From NCBI GenBank assembly GCA_025506515.1, contig CM046452.1, positions 102,330,559-102,394,558 of the forward strand: 64,000 nt of DNA. Reading direction: 5' to 3'. Source of the DNA: Flaveria trinervia. Lineage: Eukaryota > Streptophyta > Magnoliopsida > Asterales > Asteraceae. Below the pieces are notes generated by a model. The model was not told the origin of the DNA and searched no databases. It saw only the letters and a list, made by a program, of their open reading frames with translations. Shown in pieces: positions 53,084 to 63,038 of this stretch (the stretch's first letter is position 1; every line of letters begins with the position of its first letter). The position numbers were made by a program, and so were the translations under genes.

Positions 53084-53384
53084 CAAAGCAACCAAAAACA
53101 AATCCGTGAGCTCCTCGTGGGCAAAGCGGACAATATTGTTGATGCGAGGGGCCGGGTGTGACAGAATGGTATCAGAGCCACTCATGTGCCGTTCGGGTTG
53201 TGGGACATACCTCACCAAGGATGGTGACTTCTCAGGCTCATCGAGGACGACGAGTCCAAACAGGGGGTGCTTGTGACACCCTACACATATCCCACATTGG
53301 CCGTGGACAGGAGAGATTCCTGGTTCATAAGGAATATCTGGCCTTTAACATCAACAACGCGTTTTAGGCGTATTGGCTGTGGAA

Positions 53385-53453
53385 AACTCCACAGTTAAGC
53401 GTGCTTAGGTGGGAGCAATCCAGGGATGGGTGACCTCCCTGGGAAGTTTTCAC
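53385..53453 (+). other. 5S rRNA-like domain in the Cassandra 3' LTR
   Basis: Second copy of the 5S-like stretch, with the same box A and box C sequences as in the 5' LTR. Confidence 0.88.
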
Positions 53454-54122
53454 CCAAGCAACCAAAAACAAATCCATGAGCTCCTCGTGGGCAAAGCGGA
53501 CAATATTGTTGATGTGAGGGGCTGGGTGTGACACAATACTCTCGTTTATTCTCAAATCTCAATATGGCTCACTCTCAATCTTCCGTTGGTCAAGGTTCTT
53601 CGAATTCTGCAACTGTCGTTCGTGTTCTTCCACACAATCGTAACATGGATGTTTGGTGTAATTGGGATATGGTTGAGTTGAGTGACGGATTTGTAAAGGC
53701 TCGTTTCAAGTTTTGTGGAGCTTTACTTGCTAAAGATTCTAACACGACTTTAAACAAACACATTACCAAGAAGTTTTGTAAGTCGTTGAAAAGTAATCCG
53801 GATTCGCAACAAACACAATTGAGTGGAGACGGTGGAATCTTTAATTACAACGTTAATGAGGTTCGAGATTGAATGGCAAAGTTCGTGATTCAAGAAGCTT
53901 TGCCTTTCAATCACTTCGACAACCCTCGGTTAACCAACTTAATTCGAGAGACGCTTCAACCTCGTTACACTCACGTAAGTCGTACTACACTTAGACGTTA
54001 TTGTTTAAAATTGTGGAAGCAAGCAAAAAATGACTTAATTGTATTATTTGAAAATTTAAATACCGATATAAACTTAACTAGTGACGTTTGGTCGGCACCA
54101 CACGGTTTGCCCGAATCTTACC

Positions 54123-56407
54123 TGTCACACCCCAACCTTGACGGCGGAAACGTCAAGATGTGAGGGTTAAGATTGTTCACAGCCACATAACGCTATATTA
54201 AATTGTAAATATTATTATCATAAGTTTTGAAATGGAAAATACAATCATAAGTCTTATACAAGAAATAAGTTCAACATAACATAACATAATGTAACTTTTT
54301 ATTTCATTATCTAGGTCCAAGTCCTAGATTATAGCATGCTTCAAAAGGATCACTTTAAACTTGAGGTTGACCTGAAACATGATAAAAATAAGAGTCAACT
54401 AAAAATAGTTGGTGAGTTTCCAAGGTTTTCATACATAATATGAAAAAGAAAGTTACAAGTAGCAATTCATGTCATAGGTTATAAGCTAGTAAGGTTATAG
54501 AACACATATCGTTACAACCAAACCTCGACTTGATTACAAGTATAAAAGATTGGCTAAGTGTATTTGGTTCCCTAGTGCACAAGCATACGGCTCCTAGGAG
54601 TCGGCAATACATCGACTTTAGCACCAAATAGGCTTGTCAGGCCCAAAGATCTAAGACGTCGTCAGGCTAGCAATAGTTAATGATTGTAAATAAACTATGT
54701 ATCTCATATAAACACTTACAACACACAAATAACCATGACAAATTATAAAGATGAATTGCATGTGCATTACAAGTCTCAAATGTTTATAAGTGTAAGTAGA
54801 ATAAGCATCATGTTTCACCCCAAATTAGTGTGAAATTATAAAAAGGGGACGAGGAAAACTCACTTGACAATAAATATATAATGGCGATTAATAAGAATAA
54901 TAACAAGCGTCGCTCCAAGATGTATCGTCACAAGACACCTAAATATATATATTTACAAGATTAAAGCTCTACAATAAGATTAAGGACTAGGAATCAACTT
55001 GATGTTTGGGGTTTTGTTGATTATATTTGCCAAGTAAGAACTCATTTATATTCTCGGGGAAATGATTTTATTTATATTTTATATAAACATATGGATTAAT
55101 AATAACTTTTATAATAATTTTGTAATGTTTATCAAGTTTAGATCAATTTTGTAATTTAAATAAAAAGAACATAAAAATAAACAATAGATTAAAGGTAATG
55201 TTTGAAATATTAGTTTGTGTAAATTAAACTAAATTTTAAAGTCTACATTTTTATAAAAATATTGTAATTATATTATTAACATTAGGATAATATTATAAAG
55301 ATATTTTTTTGTAAATAAATTACAGAAAAATAATTAAATAATTTTAAAAGAAACAAAGTTTATGAATTGATTTTTCATAATTTTTAGAAATTTTTAACAT
55401 TAAATTTGAAGGCCAAAAAGGCCTAAAAAAATACATGAGGTTCCCCGGATTCGAACCGGGGACCTCCTGTCTAGGGGTCATGTGTTTTACCAGTGAACCA
55501 AAGGCTTCCAGCCGCGTTAGAATCCGCCCTTTAATTGTTAAATACACACTTAAACAAAAACCCCTAATTTCATAAGAACCCTAGAATCGATTTGATTCCA
55601 ATTGAACAACGAATTGATATTGTTAATGAAATCAATCACAGGGCTTTGATTGCCCATGTGAAACCGAGCACAAAGATGTGTGGTACTTACGTTATTAAGT
55701 TCGAATTGATGGTCTCAAGTTCAAGGACGATTCGCGACTGCGGGGATGTGTTTCAAGGTGCAAACGAGGTTGATAACCCAATTAAACTTGTATGAAGCTT
55801 CGGATGATCTTGAAGATGAAGAACCCTCAATCAATTTGAACTAAGAAGGCTTAGAAGGGTAGTTTCGACTAAGTTGCAGGTTGCGGGAAAGAGGTGATCA
55901 ATTTCAGAGTTTGGGTTTGATTTGAGTGCTTTTTAGTGTTGTAGTCGATTAGAGATGGATTTATGATCGATTTAAGTTGGTTTAATTGTGTTAATATTAG
56001 GTTTTAATTGTTAATCGATTAAAAACATAGCCCGACGGTTACTCGAGCTCAAAAGCTCGTGTAACTGGTGTTTAATCTTAATTAATCTATACTAATCGAT
56101 TCGAATCAGGCACACGACTCAATTGGAAACGGTTTCCAATCATAAATCGAGGTTTTAAGGCACTAATAGGGTCGCCGGAGTATAGCCGGAGCGACCACCG
56201 GCGTCTCGCCGGGTTTGCGGGAAAGAAAATGGGGGGGGGGGGGGTTTAGGTTTTGTGATTTTACACATTTGGTACCTACAGTATTTAATAGTTAACATTT
56301 TATGCTAAAACTTTGTTTTAAGTTTATAAATTACAAAAACAGTCCCCCAAGTTTTTTAATTAAATTTTTAAACACTTTTAAATTAACAATTTTATTATTA
56401 TTAATAC

Positions 56408-56443
<36 letters not shown>

Positions 56444-56631
56444 TTGTAACATTATTACTATTATTAATATTAACATAATTAATATTATTTGATATTTTTA
56501 TTTTAACTTTCTTACATCCATAACCAAAGAGAATAAGCATAAATAACACATGAGTTTATTAATTGTCAATAATGACCCTTATAAGAATAAACGAAGTTAA
56601 CGTTTAGTTAACAAAATTTCGAGATGTTACA
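54123..56631 (+). mobile_element. Solo LTR, family A, copy 3, in the hAT transposase
   Basis: Starts TGTCACACCCCAACCTTGAC and ends GAGATGTTACA, with a perfect 5-bp duplication TTACC (54118-54122 and 56632-56636). It interrupts the transposase frame after CCCGAATCTTACC. It shares with copies 1 and 2 the CTAGGTCCAAGTC, GCTTGTCAGGCC, TTTCACCCCAAA and CATAAGAACCCTAGAATCG blocks. A G14 run is at 56231-56244 and a (TTA)n run at about 56391-56443. The frames at 55344-55547, 55592-55795 and 56331-56549 are not genes. Confidence 0.9.
55438..55508 (-). other. tRNA-like module in LTR family A, copy 3
   Basis: The best preserved of the three. On the minus strand, box-A-like TGGTTCACTGGTAAAAC (55484-55500) is followed by box-B GGTTCGAATCC (55447-55457), with a perfect 5-bp T-stem CCCGG/CCGGG around a 7-base loop. 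The anticodon arm is imperfect and the acceptor stem does not pair. Confidence 0.65.
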
Positions 56632-58212
56632 TTACCTTTGCGTCACCGCTCATTGGGTAGATCCCAGTTCATGGCAAATGATGAAACGTACGATTGCATT
56701 TGATCTATTTCCGTATCCACACACCAGAGAGTATTTATTTTAATTTTTAGATAATGTAATAACTACTTTTAATTTACAAAATAAAATATTTTCAATGGCA
56801 TTTGATAACGCTTCCAACAACACAACCGCGGTTGAAAAATTAAAATTAAAATATCTTCCGATTGCAAACGGTGATTTTTTTCATACTCGTTGTGTTGCAC
56901 ATATTATTAATTTAGTAGTACAAGATGGTCTATCCGTACCATTTGTTGATAGCTTTATAAAAGCTTTTCGATTTATATTACACGACGTTTTTAAAAAAAG
57001 TAGAAAAAGATATCATGATTATAAACAACTTTGTAAAGATACAGAATCTAGATTTTTAGGGCCTAATTGGGATGTACCTACTAGGTGGAATTCGACTTGT
57101 CATATGTTTGATTGTGCTTTAAAACAAAAAGGCACTTTAAAAGCTTTTCATAATAGTCTTTCGGATAATTGCGAAGCCGACCTGTTTCCGGATTTGGGTT
57201 GGAAAAATATTGAACATTTATCCGAATTTCTTGAGGTGTTTAAAAACTCAACTATAAAATTATCGGGAGTTTATTATCCCACTAGTTATTCGGTGCTTCA
57301 AGAATTATATTTCATGGCTTTGAATTTTAAAAATTTTCAAAATAAAAATAGTATGTTTAGAGAAATGATAGAACCAATGAAAGACAAGTTTAAAAAATAT
57401 TTTCTTGAGTTACCACCTGTTTTTACTTGTGCCGCTGCTTTAAATCTTTTTTTAAATATTGCGGGGGTAGAATGTTTAATAGACGAGATAAATGACAATT
57501 TGGATATACATGACGAAAACCCCAATTTTTCAACCGAGGCAAAAGAAGTTTTTAATATAAGTTTGAAAATTATTTATAATTTTTATTTAAATAAATATGG
57601 ACTTAACGTAAATATAACTACGCAAAGAGAATCAACCTCAAGTGCTAGTACCTCGTTTAAAGACCCCGTTATGACTATGTTGAATGTTGTTCGGGATGTG
57701 ACGGCTAAAGGTCAAAGGGGTAACGCCCCAACAAGCGAACTTGGTATATATAGTACGACGAATTTTATTTCAACTATGAGTACTCAAGATTATCATGCAT
57801 TTGATATTTTGGCTTGGTGGAAAGGAAAGGAATCCCAATTTCCAATTCTTTCCGCTATGGCCCGTGATTTACTAAGCGTCCAAGCTTCTACGGTAGCTCC
57901 GGAGTCTGCGTTTTCTCTTAGTGGCAGGGTATTATCATTACGGAGAACAAGATTAACTCCGGAAGCGGTGGAGATGTGCATTTGTTTAAAAGACCACTTA
58001 GACGCGATGGATCGTATACAAGACAAAACAAATCTTGAAGACGAAATTGTAATCGAATGTAAAGTACACGATGAAGAGGTAGAAGAAGGAGTATCTTCTG
58101 GTATATCCGACGAAGATTAGCATTTGATGAAGCCTCTCGAAGAAAATAGTCGATTAGTTATTGATTTGTTAATGTATTTTTTAAGTTATTTTAATAAATA
58201 AATAATAAATTA

Positions 58213-58394
58213 ATGAGTTATAGATGTTTTTTTAATGTTGTTATAATTTATAATAATAATAATAATATAATAATAATAATTGTAATAATAATAATAATAG
58301 TAATAGCAATCATAATAATAATAATACTACTAATAATATTAATATTAATAGCAATTAAAAAAATAATGAGTTATAGATGTTTTTTTAATGTTGT

Positions 58395-58433
<39 letters not shown>

Positions 58434-58520
58434 TGTAATAATAATAATAATAGTAATAGCAATCATAATAATAATTATACTACTAATAATATTAATATTA
58501 ATATTAATAGCAATTAAAAA
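58213..58520 (+). repeat. 153-bp tandem duplication with AAT microsatellites, hAT 3' region
   Basis: Units at 58213-58365 and 58366-58520 each begin ATGAGTTATAGATGTTTTTT and continue into (TAA)n tracts ending near GCAATTAAAAAA. They lie downstream of the transposase stop codon. The 117-codon frame across them is isoleucine-rich microsatellite, not a gene. Confidence 0.85.
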
Positions 58521-58865
58521 AAAAACCCGATTGTACCCGGTTCTGGACCCGACCCTAACCGGGTAGGCCGGGTAGGCCGGGTAGGGTTTTAAGTTTGCCC
58601 AACCCGACCCGTACCCGAACCCGGTTTCACCGATACTCGGTTCTAAAAAAACCGGCTGGACCGAACCGGTTCCGGGTCCGCCCAAAACCCGGTTTGGCCA
58701 TCTCTAATGAAATGTATCTAAGAAGGGAGGAGGGTGTCGTCACTTCGCTCGCTCAAGTGACGTCACTCTCTCGTTATTTTTATTTGTTCTTTTAGTGTAG
58801 ACGTCACGTCATTTCATTCAGTCAGTTTATCATTTAAATGTGAAAACAAATTTCTATACGAGTAA

Positions 58866-59283
58866 GGGGCTGTTTGTTTGGTTTGACCCGGCTGACTCGG
58901 TCAGCCGGTCAACCCGTTTGATACGCTTGAAATCAGATTTGACCGGGTCTGAATTTTAAACATGCTGTCTGGGTCATTTTCGTCTGACCAAGACCAATGT
59001 GATGCTGGAGGTGGTGGCGGTGATGCTGGAGGTGGTGGCGGTGATGCTGGAGGTGGGTGGTGGGTGGAAGTGTGAAGAAGATGGATGAAGATGAGATGTT
59101 TAGTGGTGATTTGGTTAAAGGCGATTTATATATAAGATGATTTGCAAAGACGGTTTTTGAGTCAGTCAGATACCGAATCAAACAACTAAGTTTCAGTTAG
59201 ACGCATATCCAGTCAGAACATCTTACTGGGTCAGCTTCTGACTCAAGTCAGATCTTACTAGATCAGTATAATCAAACAACCCC
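58866..59283. mobile_element. PIF/Harbinger-like non-autonomous element, copy 1
   Basis: Ends GGGGCTGTTTGTTTGG and, read inward, GGGGTTGTTTGATTAT, flanked by TAA on each side (58863-58865 and 59284-59286). This fits a PIF/Harbinger MITE. The interior has GACTCGGTCAGCC- and CTGACTCAAGTCAG-type subterminal motifs. A minisatellite of three 21-base units (GATGCTGGAGGTGGTGGCGGT) lies at about 58999-59057. A related element starts at 63285. Confidence 0.75.
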
Positions 59284-59286
59284 TAA

Positions 59287-59897
59287 CTCAAGTCTTTAAC
59301 TATCTAAGATTTAAATTAATTTTAAAACAAACAAAAATAATGTTAATAATATCTACCTACATATAAATAAGTTTTTAGATGATATTAATGTTTTGTTCTT
59401 ATTGTCATTCTTATAACTTAATTGGTCTAATTATAAATTCATACTTATCATTGTGGGTTAATCTATTTAACTATACATGTTTAATTAAATGATTAGACTT
59501 GTTAACTTGTTGAATACATTTTTTACAACATACCAACTTTATTAACACGTTTAAAACCTGATCGCTGTCCACCAACCATCAATCTGTTTAACATGTTTAA
59601 ATAAATTAGTTATAAGCATCATGTTTGTTAAAATGACTTTTAAGTGTGTTCGTGTTACAAAAAACACATAACTTTTTATTTTTAATTTGAGTGAATAATT
59701 CAACCATCAACTTAAAAGTTAAAATCCGATAACCCATCAAACCGACACAATTAACATCCATACACATAACCAACGAGTTAGAAGATGCATTAATTTGAAT
59801 GGATTAATCGTAATCGTTCAAACGAAGCAAATAGAACCGTCAGATCTAGAGCTTTATTAGTAGCGACCAGAAACCCTAGAGTCCCTCCGATTCAACG
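59287..59897. other. Upstream region of the eL34 gene
   Basis: No other gene is seen. AT-rich until about 59800; the last 80 bases are the likely core promoter and leader of eL34. No convincing TATA box is visible, which is usual for plant ribosomal-protein genes. Confidence 0.55.
59871..59878 (+). promoter_or_regulatory. Telo-box AAACCCTA of the eL34 gene
   Basis: The exact telo-box sequence lies 20 bases before the ATG. Telo-boxes near the start of transcription are typical of plant ribosomal-protein genes and link them to expression in dividing cells. No site II motif is seen next to it. Confidence 0.65.
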
Positions 59898-61208
59898 ATG
59901 GTGCAGCGTCTAACCTACCGCAAACGCCATAGCTATGCTACTAAATCAAATCAACACAGGGTCGTCAAAACCCCTGGTACCTTTATCATAACTTTTATTA
60001 TTATTACTATTACTATTGTTGTTGTTACCGATTCTTATAGTTATGCAAATCTAGAATTGATGGTTAATTCGATTGATGAAATGAAAATGTTGCTCTTTCA
60101 GGTGGGAAGTTGGTTTACCAGACCACAAAGAAGAGAGCTAGTGGACCTAAGTGCCCTGTTACTGGCAAGAGAATTCAAGGGGTAATGTGACTTCATTACA
60201 CTTTAGATCTTTTTGGGTACTTTACTGTTTGCATTTAGTTGTGTTTGATTGCTTTTAATGAGTTGCATTTGCATCATGCTTTCGGTTTTTTGATGGGCGA
60301 TTGTTTGTTGATAATTTGGGGGGTTTTGAGTTTATTGAATACAAGAAACATCCATGATTGTATGCTCTAAAACTTCATTGCAGTTTAGTACGTTATATAT
60401 GGTTATTTTAATGCTATGTTTGCACTGTATGCTCTAAAACTTGATTGTAGTATAGTACATTATATTGTACTGCTATGAAGTTGGATAGAACTGAAAATTT
60501 AGGTAAAATCAGTGAGAAAGTTCTTTTGCATATGAAGAAACACTAGGATCTCATAGCTTGATTAGAGGATTTCTAATTTAAAATATTAGTTGATGCAGTG
60601 AGCTCACTACTTTACTGTTTGTATTCTGATTTAAGTTAGTGTCCTTTCGTCAACACTCTGATCATGTTGGGTGAACTAGTAGTTATAGAAGCTGCTTCTA
60701 GATTAATAACAAAGATTTCTTCCCCTTATTATCACTGTGTTCTTTGGTTAAGAAGCTTTTGCCTTGATTGAAGCTGCTTCTAGATTAATAACAAAGATTT
60801 CTTCCCCTTATTATCACTGTGTTCTTTGGTTAAGAAGCTTTTGCCTTGATTGAAGTTATATCGCTAATTAACTGCTAAAGTTAACTTTCAAGCATTTAAT
60901 TGTTAAAGAATGTTTTGTATTTCTACAGATTCCTCACTTAAGGCCAGCTGAATACAAAAGGTCTCGATTGTCTAGGAACAGGAGGACTGTTAACCGGGCA
61001 TATGGTGGTGTATTGTCTGCTGGTGCTGTGAGAGAGAGGTAGGTTAAACCCTTTGCAACTCTTGTAGTTGTGTTTATACTTTTGTTATTAACACCAGATT
61101 ACTAATTGTTGCAGGATTATTCGTGCCTTCTTGGTTGAAGAACAGAAGATTGTTAAGAAGGTCTTGAAAATCCAGAAGGCAAAAGAAAAGCAAGCTGGAA
61201 AGAGTTAA
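59898..61208 (+). CDS. RPL34: Cytosolic 60S ribosomal protein eL34
   Basis: A structural protein of the large cytosolic ribosomal subunit. The exons are 59898-59976, 60102-60181, 60929-61038 and 61115-61208 (79, 80, 110 and 94 nt); introns of 125, 747 and 76 bp all begin GT and end AG. The joined frame is 363 nt, encoding 120 residues plus TAA, the usual eL34 length. Exon 1 starts MVQRLTYRKRHSYATKSNQH; exon 2 has KLVYQTTKKRASGPKCPVTG; exon 3 has IPHLRPAEYKRSRLSRNRRT; exon 4 ends VKKVLKIQKAKEKQAGKS. The protein is highly basic and no break is seen. Reading straight through intron 1 gives a false 95-codon frame. Intron 2 carries an exact 82-bp tandem duplication. Plants usually have several eL34 genes; which paralogue this is cannot be told. 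Confidence 0.97.
60688..60851 (+). repeat. Perfect 82-bp tandem duplication in eL34 intron 2
   Basis: Copies at 60688-60769 and 60770-60851 are identical, each starting GAAGCTGCTTCTAGATTAAT and ending TTTTGCCTTGATT. It lies well inside the intron, away from both splice sites. Confidence 0.93.
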
Positions 61209-61888
61209 ACAGCAGGTTTATCACGAAGAATTTTTGAGTAGTTACTGTGTTTTCAAGTAATTTGAATTCGACGCAATTGTTACAAGCTGTAAACTTTGCA
61301 TTATTTTTGTTTAAGGGATGGATTGATTTTAAATTCCAATGGGCAATGAATATGTTATTTTGAATGGAGCTACCATCTATGTTTTACCTACTTAAAACCT
61401 GTCTAGCTCAATGATCAATTTACCATTGGTCATCTTTGCCAATCATGATACACCCCTTGATGTCTGTTGCATGATATGTTTGTTGTTGTTTACTTTGATT
61501 TTGTGACTTCTGCCTCTTAAAAGTGATGGATTTTGTAACACTTTTGGCGTAGCCCACGATGTTATCTTCTGCCCATAGAAGATACTTGATCGTAAAGAAC
61601 ATGATTTGGGTGCAATTGTTGCGGAAGAGAGAATAATTCTACCATCAAGTGTGTTTGAGTGGGATCAATCTATGTAGGGTACTTGTAGCAAGTTTTCAAT
61701 CCAACAATAAAAAACAATAAAAAAGTTACACCTGTGAGTTTTGAATATACAAAGTAAATAATATTGGTTCGTAGGAGGAATTGAGTTTTCTTTGATGTTT
61801 TTGTTGGTTAAATAGTGATGGTTCCAGGGATGCAATGATAGTTAGAGATTGCCTGTGTTATGTATCAAGAAGCTGCTAAAAAAATTAT
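61209..61888. other. 3' region of eL34 and spacer to tRNA-Leu
   Basis: The first 150-200 bases are the likely 3' untranslated region of eL34. The 60-codon minus-strand frame at 61420-61602 has no motif. Nothing else is recognised. Confidence 0.5.
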
Positions 61889-61897
61889 AAAAAAAAA
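61889..61897 (-). terminator. Pol III terminator of tRNA-Leu
   Basis: Nine A on the plus strand, that is T9 on the transcribed sense, beginning three bases after the tRNA's 3' end. Confidence 0.8.
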
Positions 61898-61899
61898 TA

Positions 61900-61980
61900 T
61901 GTCAAGAATGGGATTCGAACCCATGCCCTTTCGGACCAGTACCTGAAACTGGCGCCTTAGACCAACTCGGCCATCTTGAC
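61900..61980 (-). tRNA. trnL-CAG: tRNA-Leu (anticodon CAG)
   Basis: It reads leucine codon CUG. The acceptor stem GTCAAGA pairs with TCTTGAC (discriminator A at 61900). The D arm holds GGCCGAGTTGGTCTAAGGC, box A of the internal promoter. The anticodon loop TTCAGGT, with CAG at its centre, is closed by CCAGT/ACTGG. A short variable arm (class II, as Leu requires) follows, and the T arm ATGGGTTCGAATCCCAT holds box B. There is no intron, and the 3' CCA is not encoded, as is normal in nuclear genes. A CAA motif lies about 10 bases upstream of the 5' end. It appears functional. Confidence 0.96.
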
Positions 61981-62737
61981 ATTTCTTTTGAAACATTCTC
62001 AAATAATTTTCAAATACAAATGTAACATTGTTAATTAACACTTTCTATCATTTCTTTTTACAAAAAGGCAATTAAAAATAAAACAAAATTTTTATTATTT
62101 CAAAATACGAAGCTTCAAATTTGGTATTAAAATATAAATGTATTTTTAATCAAATTTCTTAAAATATTTAACAAACTTACCACCAATGTTAAAAGACTTT
62201 TCGTAAATCAAATGAAATAATTATTATGGCCAACAAAAGCTTTTAGAGATGAAAGTTTTAAAAAAGCATTAAATTTTATTATTATCTAAGGTAGTTAATT
62301 ATATGTAATATCAATCAGAGTATATCATAAAAAATTATTTTACAATTTCTAAAAACAAACTAGTAACTTTCTTTTAGCATAAATTAATAATTTTTAATGT
62401 TATATTTTTCATCCAACTTATATAGTACGTAAATTTCTAAACTAGAGATAAATTAATTAAGTCAATATTTGTAAACATATAATCGTTAAAGTGTATTTAT
62501 ATAGTTTGCTTATAACAGGTTTTCTTTATATTTTTATTTTAACATAAAACGTGATATTTTCTTATTAATCTTTAACATACTTTCAGTTTTTGTTTTCACT
62601 TTTCACGTTATTTATATTTATTAGTTTGTTTATTACATTATTGCATTGCAATTCATTTATTTTGTTTACACGTTCTAAGAAAAATAAAAACACGAACTAT
62701 ATATTCTTGTTCAACAAAGCGCATAATTAAAGTCAAA
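61981..62737. other. AT-rich intergenic, no gene seen
   Basis: Includes the short upstream region of tRNA-Leu. No coding frame or bounded repeat is seen. Confidence 0.5.
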
Positions 62738-63038
62738 AGACATTCACGTTAGTTTCTTTATTTTTATTCATATAATTACATTAAAAATCACTATATTTTC
62801 TCTCTTCTTTTCAATTAAATAATATTTTTATACCATTATCATTATTTTTTTTCTCTCTCCCCCACTCATAACCATTTAAAAAAATATTAAAAAATTTATA
62901 AAGATTGAACAGTGATTCTTTAAATATACCAATCCACAATAACATTTTCTTTCTACTTCACTCACAACCACCCAAAATCATTCCATATAATATACCAAAC
63001 ACACTCACATACTTTTAAAGAATCTACTGTGAATGCTC
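62738..63038 (-). mobile_element. Tourist-like MITE, GAGCATTCACA family, copy 2
   Basis: On the minus strand it starts GAGCATTCACAGTAGATTC, and the far end read inward is GACATTCACGTTAGTTTC. Interior blocks (GAGTGTGTTT, TATATTATATG, GTGGTT.TGAGTGAAG, ACTGTTCAATCT) match copy 1 at 26942-27219 in the same order. The 3-bp target duplication has decayed. Confidence 0.65.

Larger units (their letters stand above)
52894..53533 (+). mobile_element. Cassandra-type TRIM with 5S rRNA-like LTRs
   Basis: The 5' LTR is 52894-53163 (270 bp) and the 3' LTR 53272-53533 (262 bp); both start TGTGACACCCTACACATATC and end GGGTGTGACA. They differ by an 8-bp indel (GATGAGAG only in the first) and a few substitutions. 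The perfect 5-bp duplication CAATA lies at 52889-52893 and 53534-53538. TGGTATCAGAGC (53167-53178) is the initiator tRNA-Met primer-binding site, and a purine-rich CAGGGGGTGCT precedes LTR2. The whole 640-bp element encodes nothing. Each LTR holds a 5S rRNA-like stretch, the hallmark of Cassandra. It lies in the hAT leader between the TATA box and the ATG. Confidence 0.93.
53564..58120 (+). pseudogene. hAT (BED-finger) transposase, broken by two stops and an LTR
   Basis: Without the LTR insertion the frame spans 681 codons. The start is taken at 53564 (MAHSQSSVG) because the 12 codons before it belong partly to the TRIM and its flank. An N-terminal BED-type zinc finger is seen at about residues 40-75 (ARFKFCGALL...LNKHITKKFC); the first expected Cys of its C-x2-C pair is Phe. 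The catalytic core follows: TSDVWSA just before the LTR, then FDNASNNT, HTRCVAHIINLVVQDG and DVPTRWNST. The C-terminal dimerisation domain holds DILAWWKG, FPILSAMARDLLSVQ and APESAFSLSGR. Breaks: TGA at 53870-53872 where relatives have Trp, LTR insertion at 54123-56631, and TAA at 56741-56743 (probably once CAA). The 441-residue open frame 56795-58120 is the intact second part. The frame is otherwise preserved. Confidence 0.93.
50332..58706 (+). mobile_element. hAT transposon, complete ends, three nested retroelements
   Basis: The left end is TAGAGTTGCACATAAAAACC and the right end read inward is TAGAGATGGCCAAACCGGG. The 8-bp duplication ATGAAATG is perfect (50324-50331 and 58707-58714). Both subterminal regions are dense in ACCCGG/CCGGGT motifs, the likely transposase-binding repeats, and the short frames there (50324-50608, 58371-58795) are artefacts of these. 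Subtracting the nested solo LTRs (50620-52786, 54123-56631) and the TRIM (52894-53533) with their target copies leaves about 3.04 kb, a normal size for an autonomous plant hAT. The transposase is inactivated. Confidence 0.93.

Noticed and set aside
53015..53453. A 5S rRNA gene cluster
   Set aside because: The 5S-like stretches are partial and lie inside the LTRs of a Cassandra element with clear ends and target duplication.
58213..58566. 117-codon isoleucine-rich frame like a membrane protein
   Set aside because: It is a translated AAT microsatellite in the hAT 3' region.
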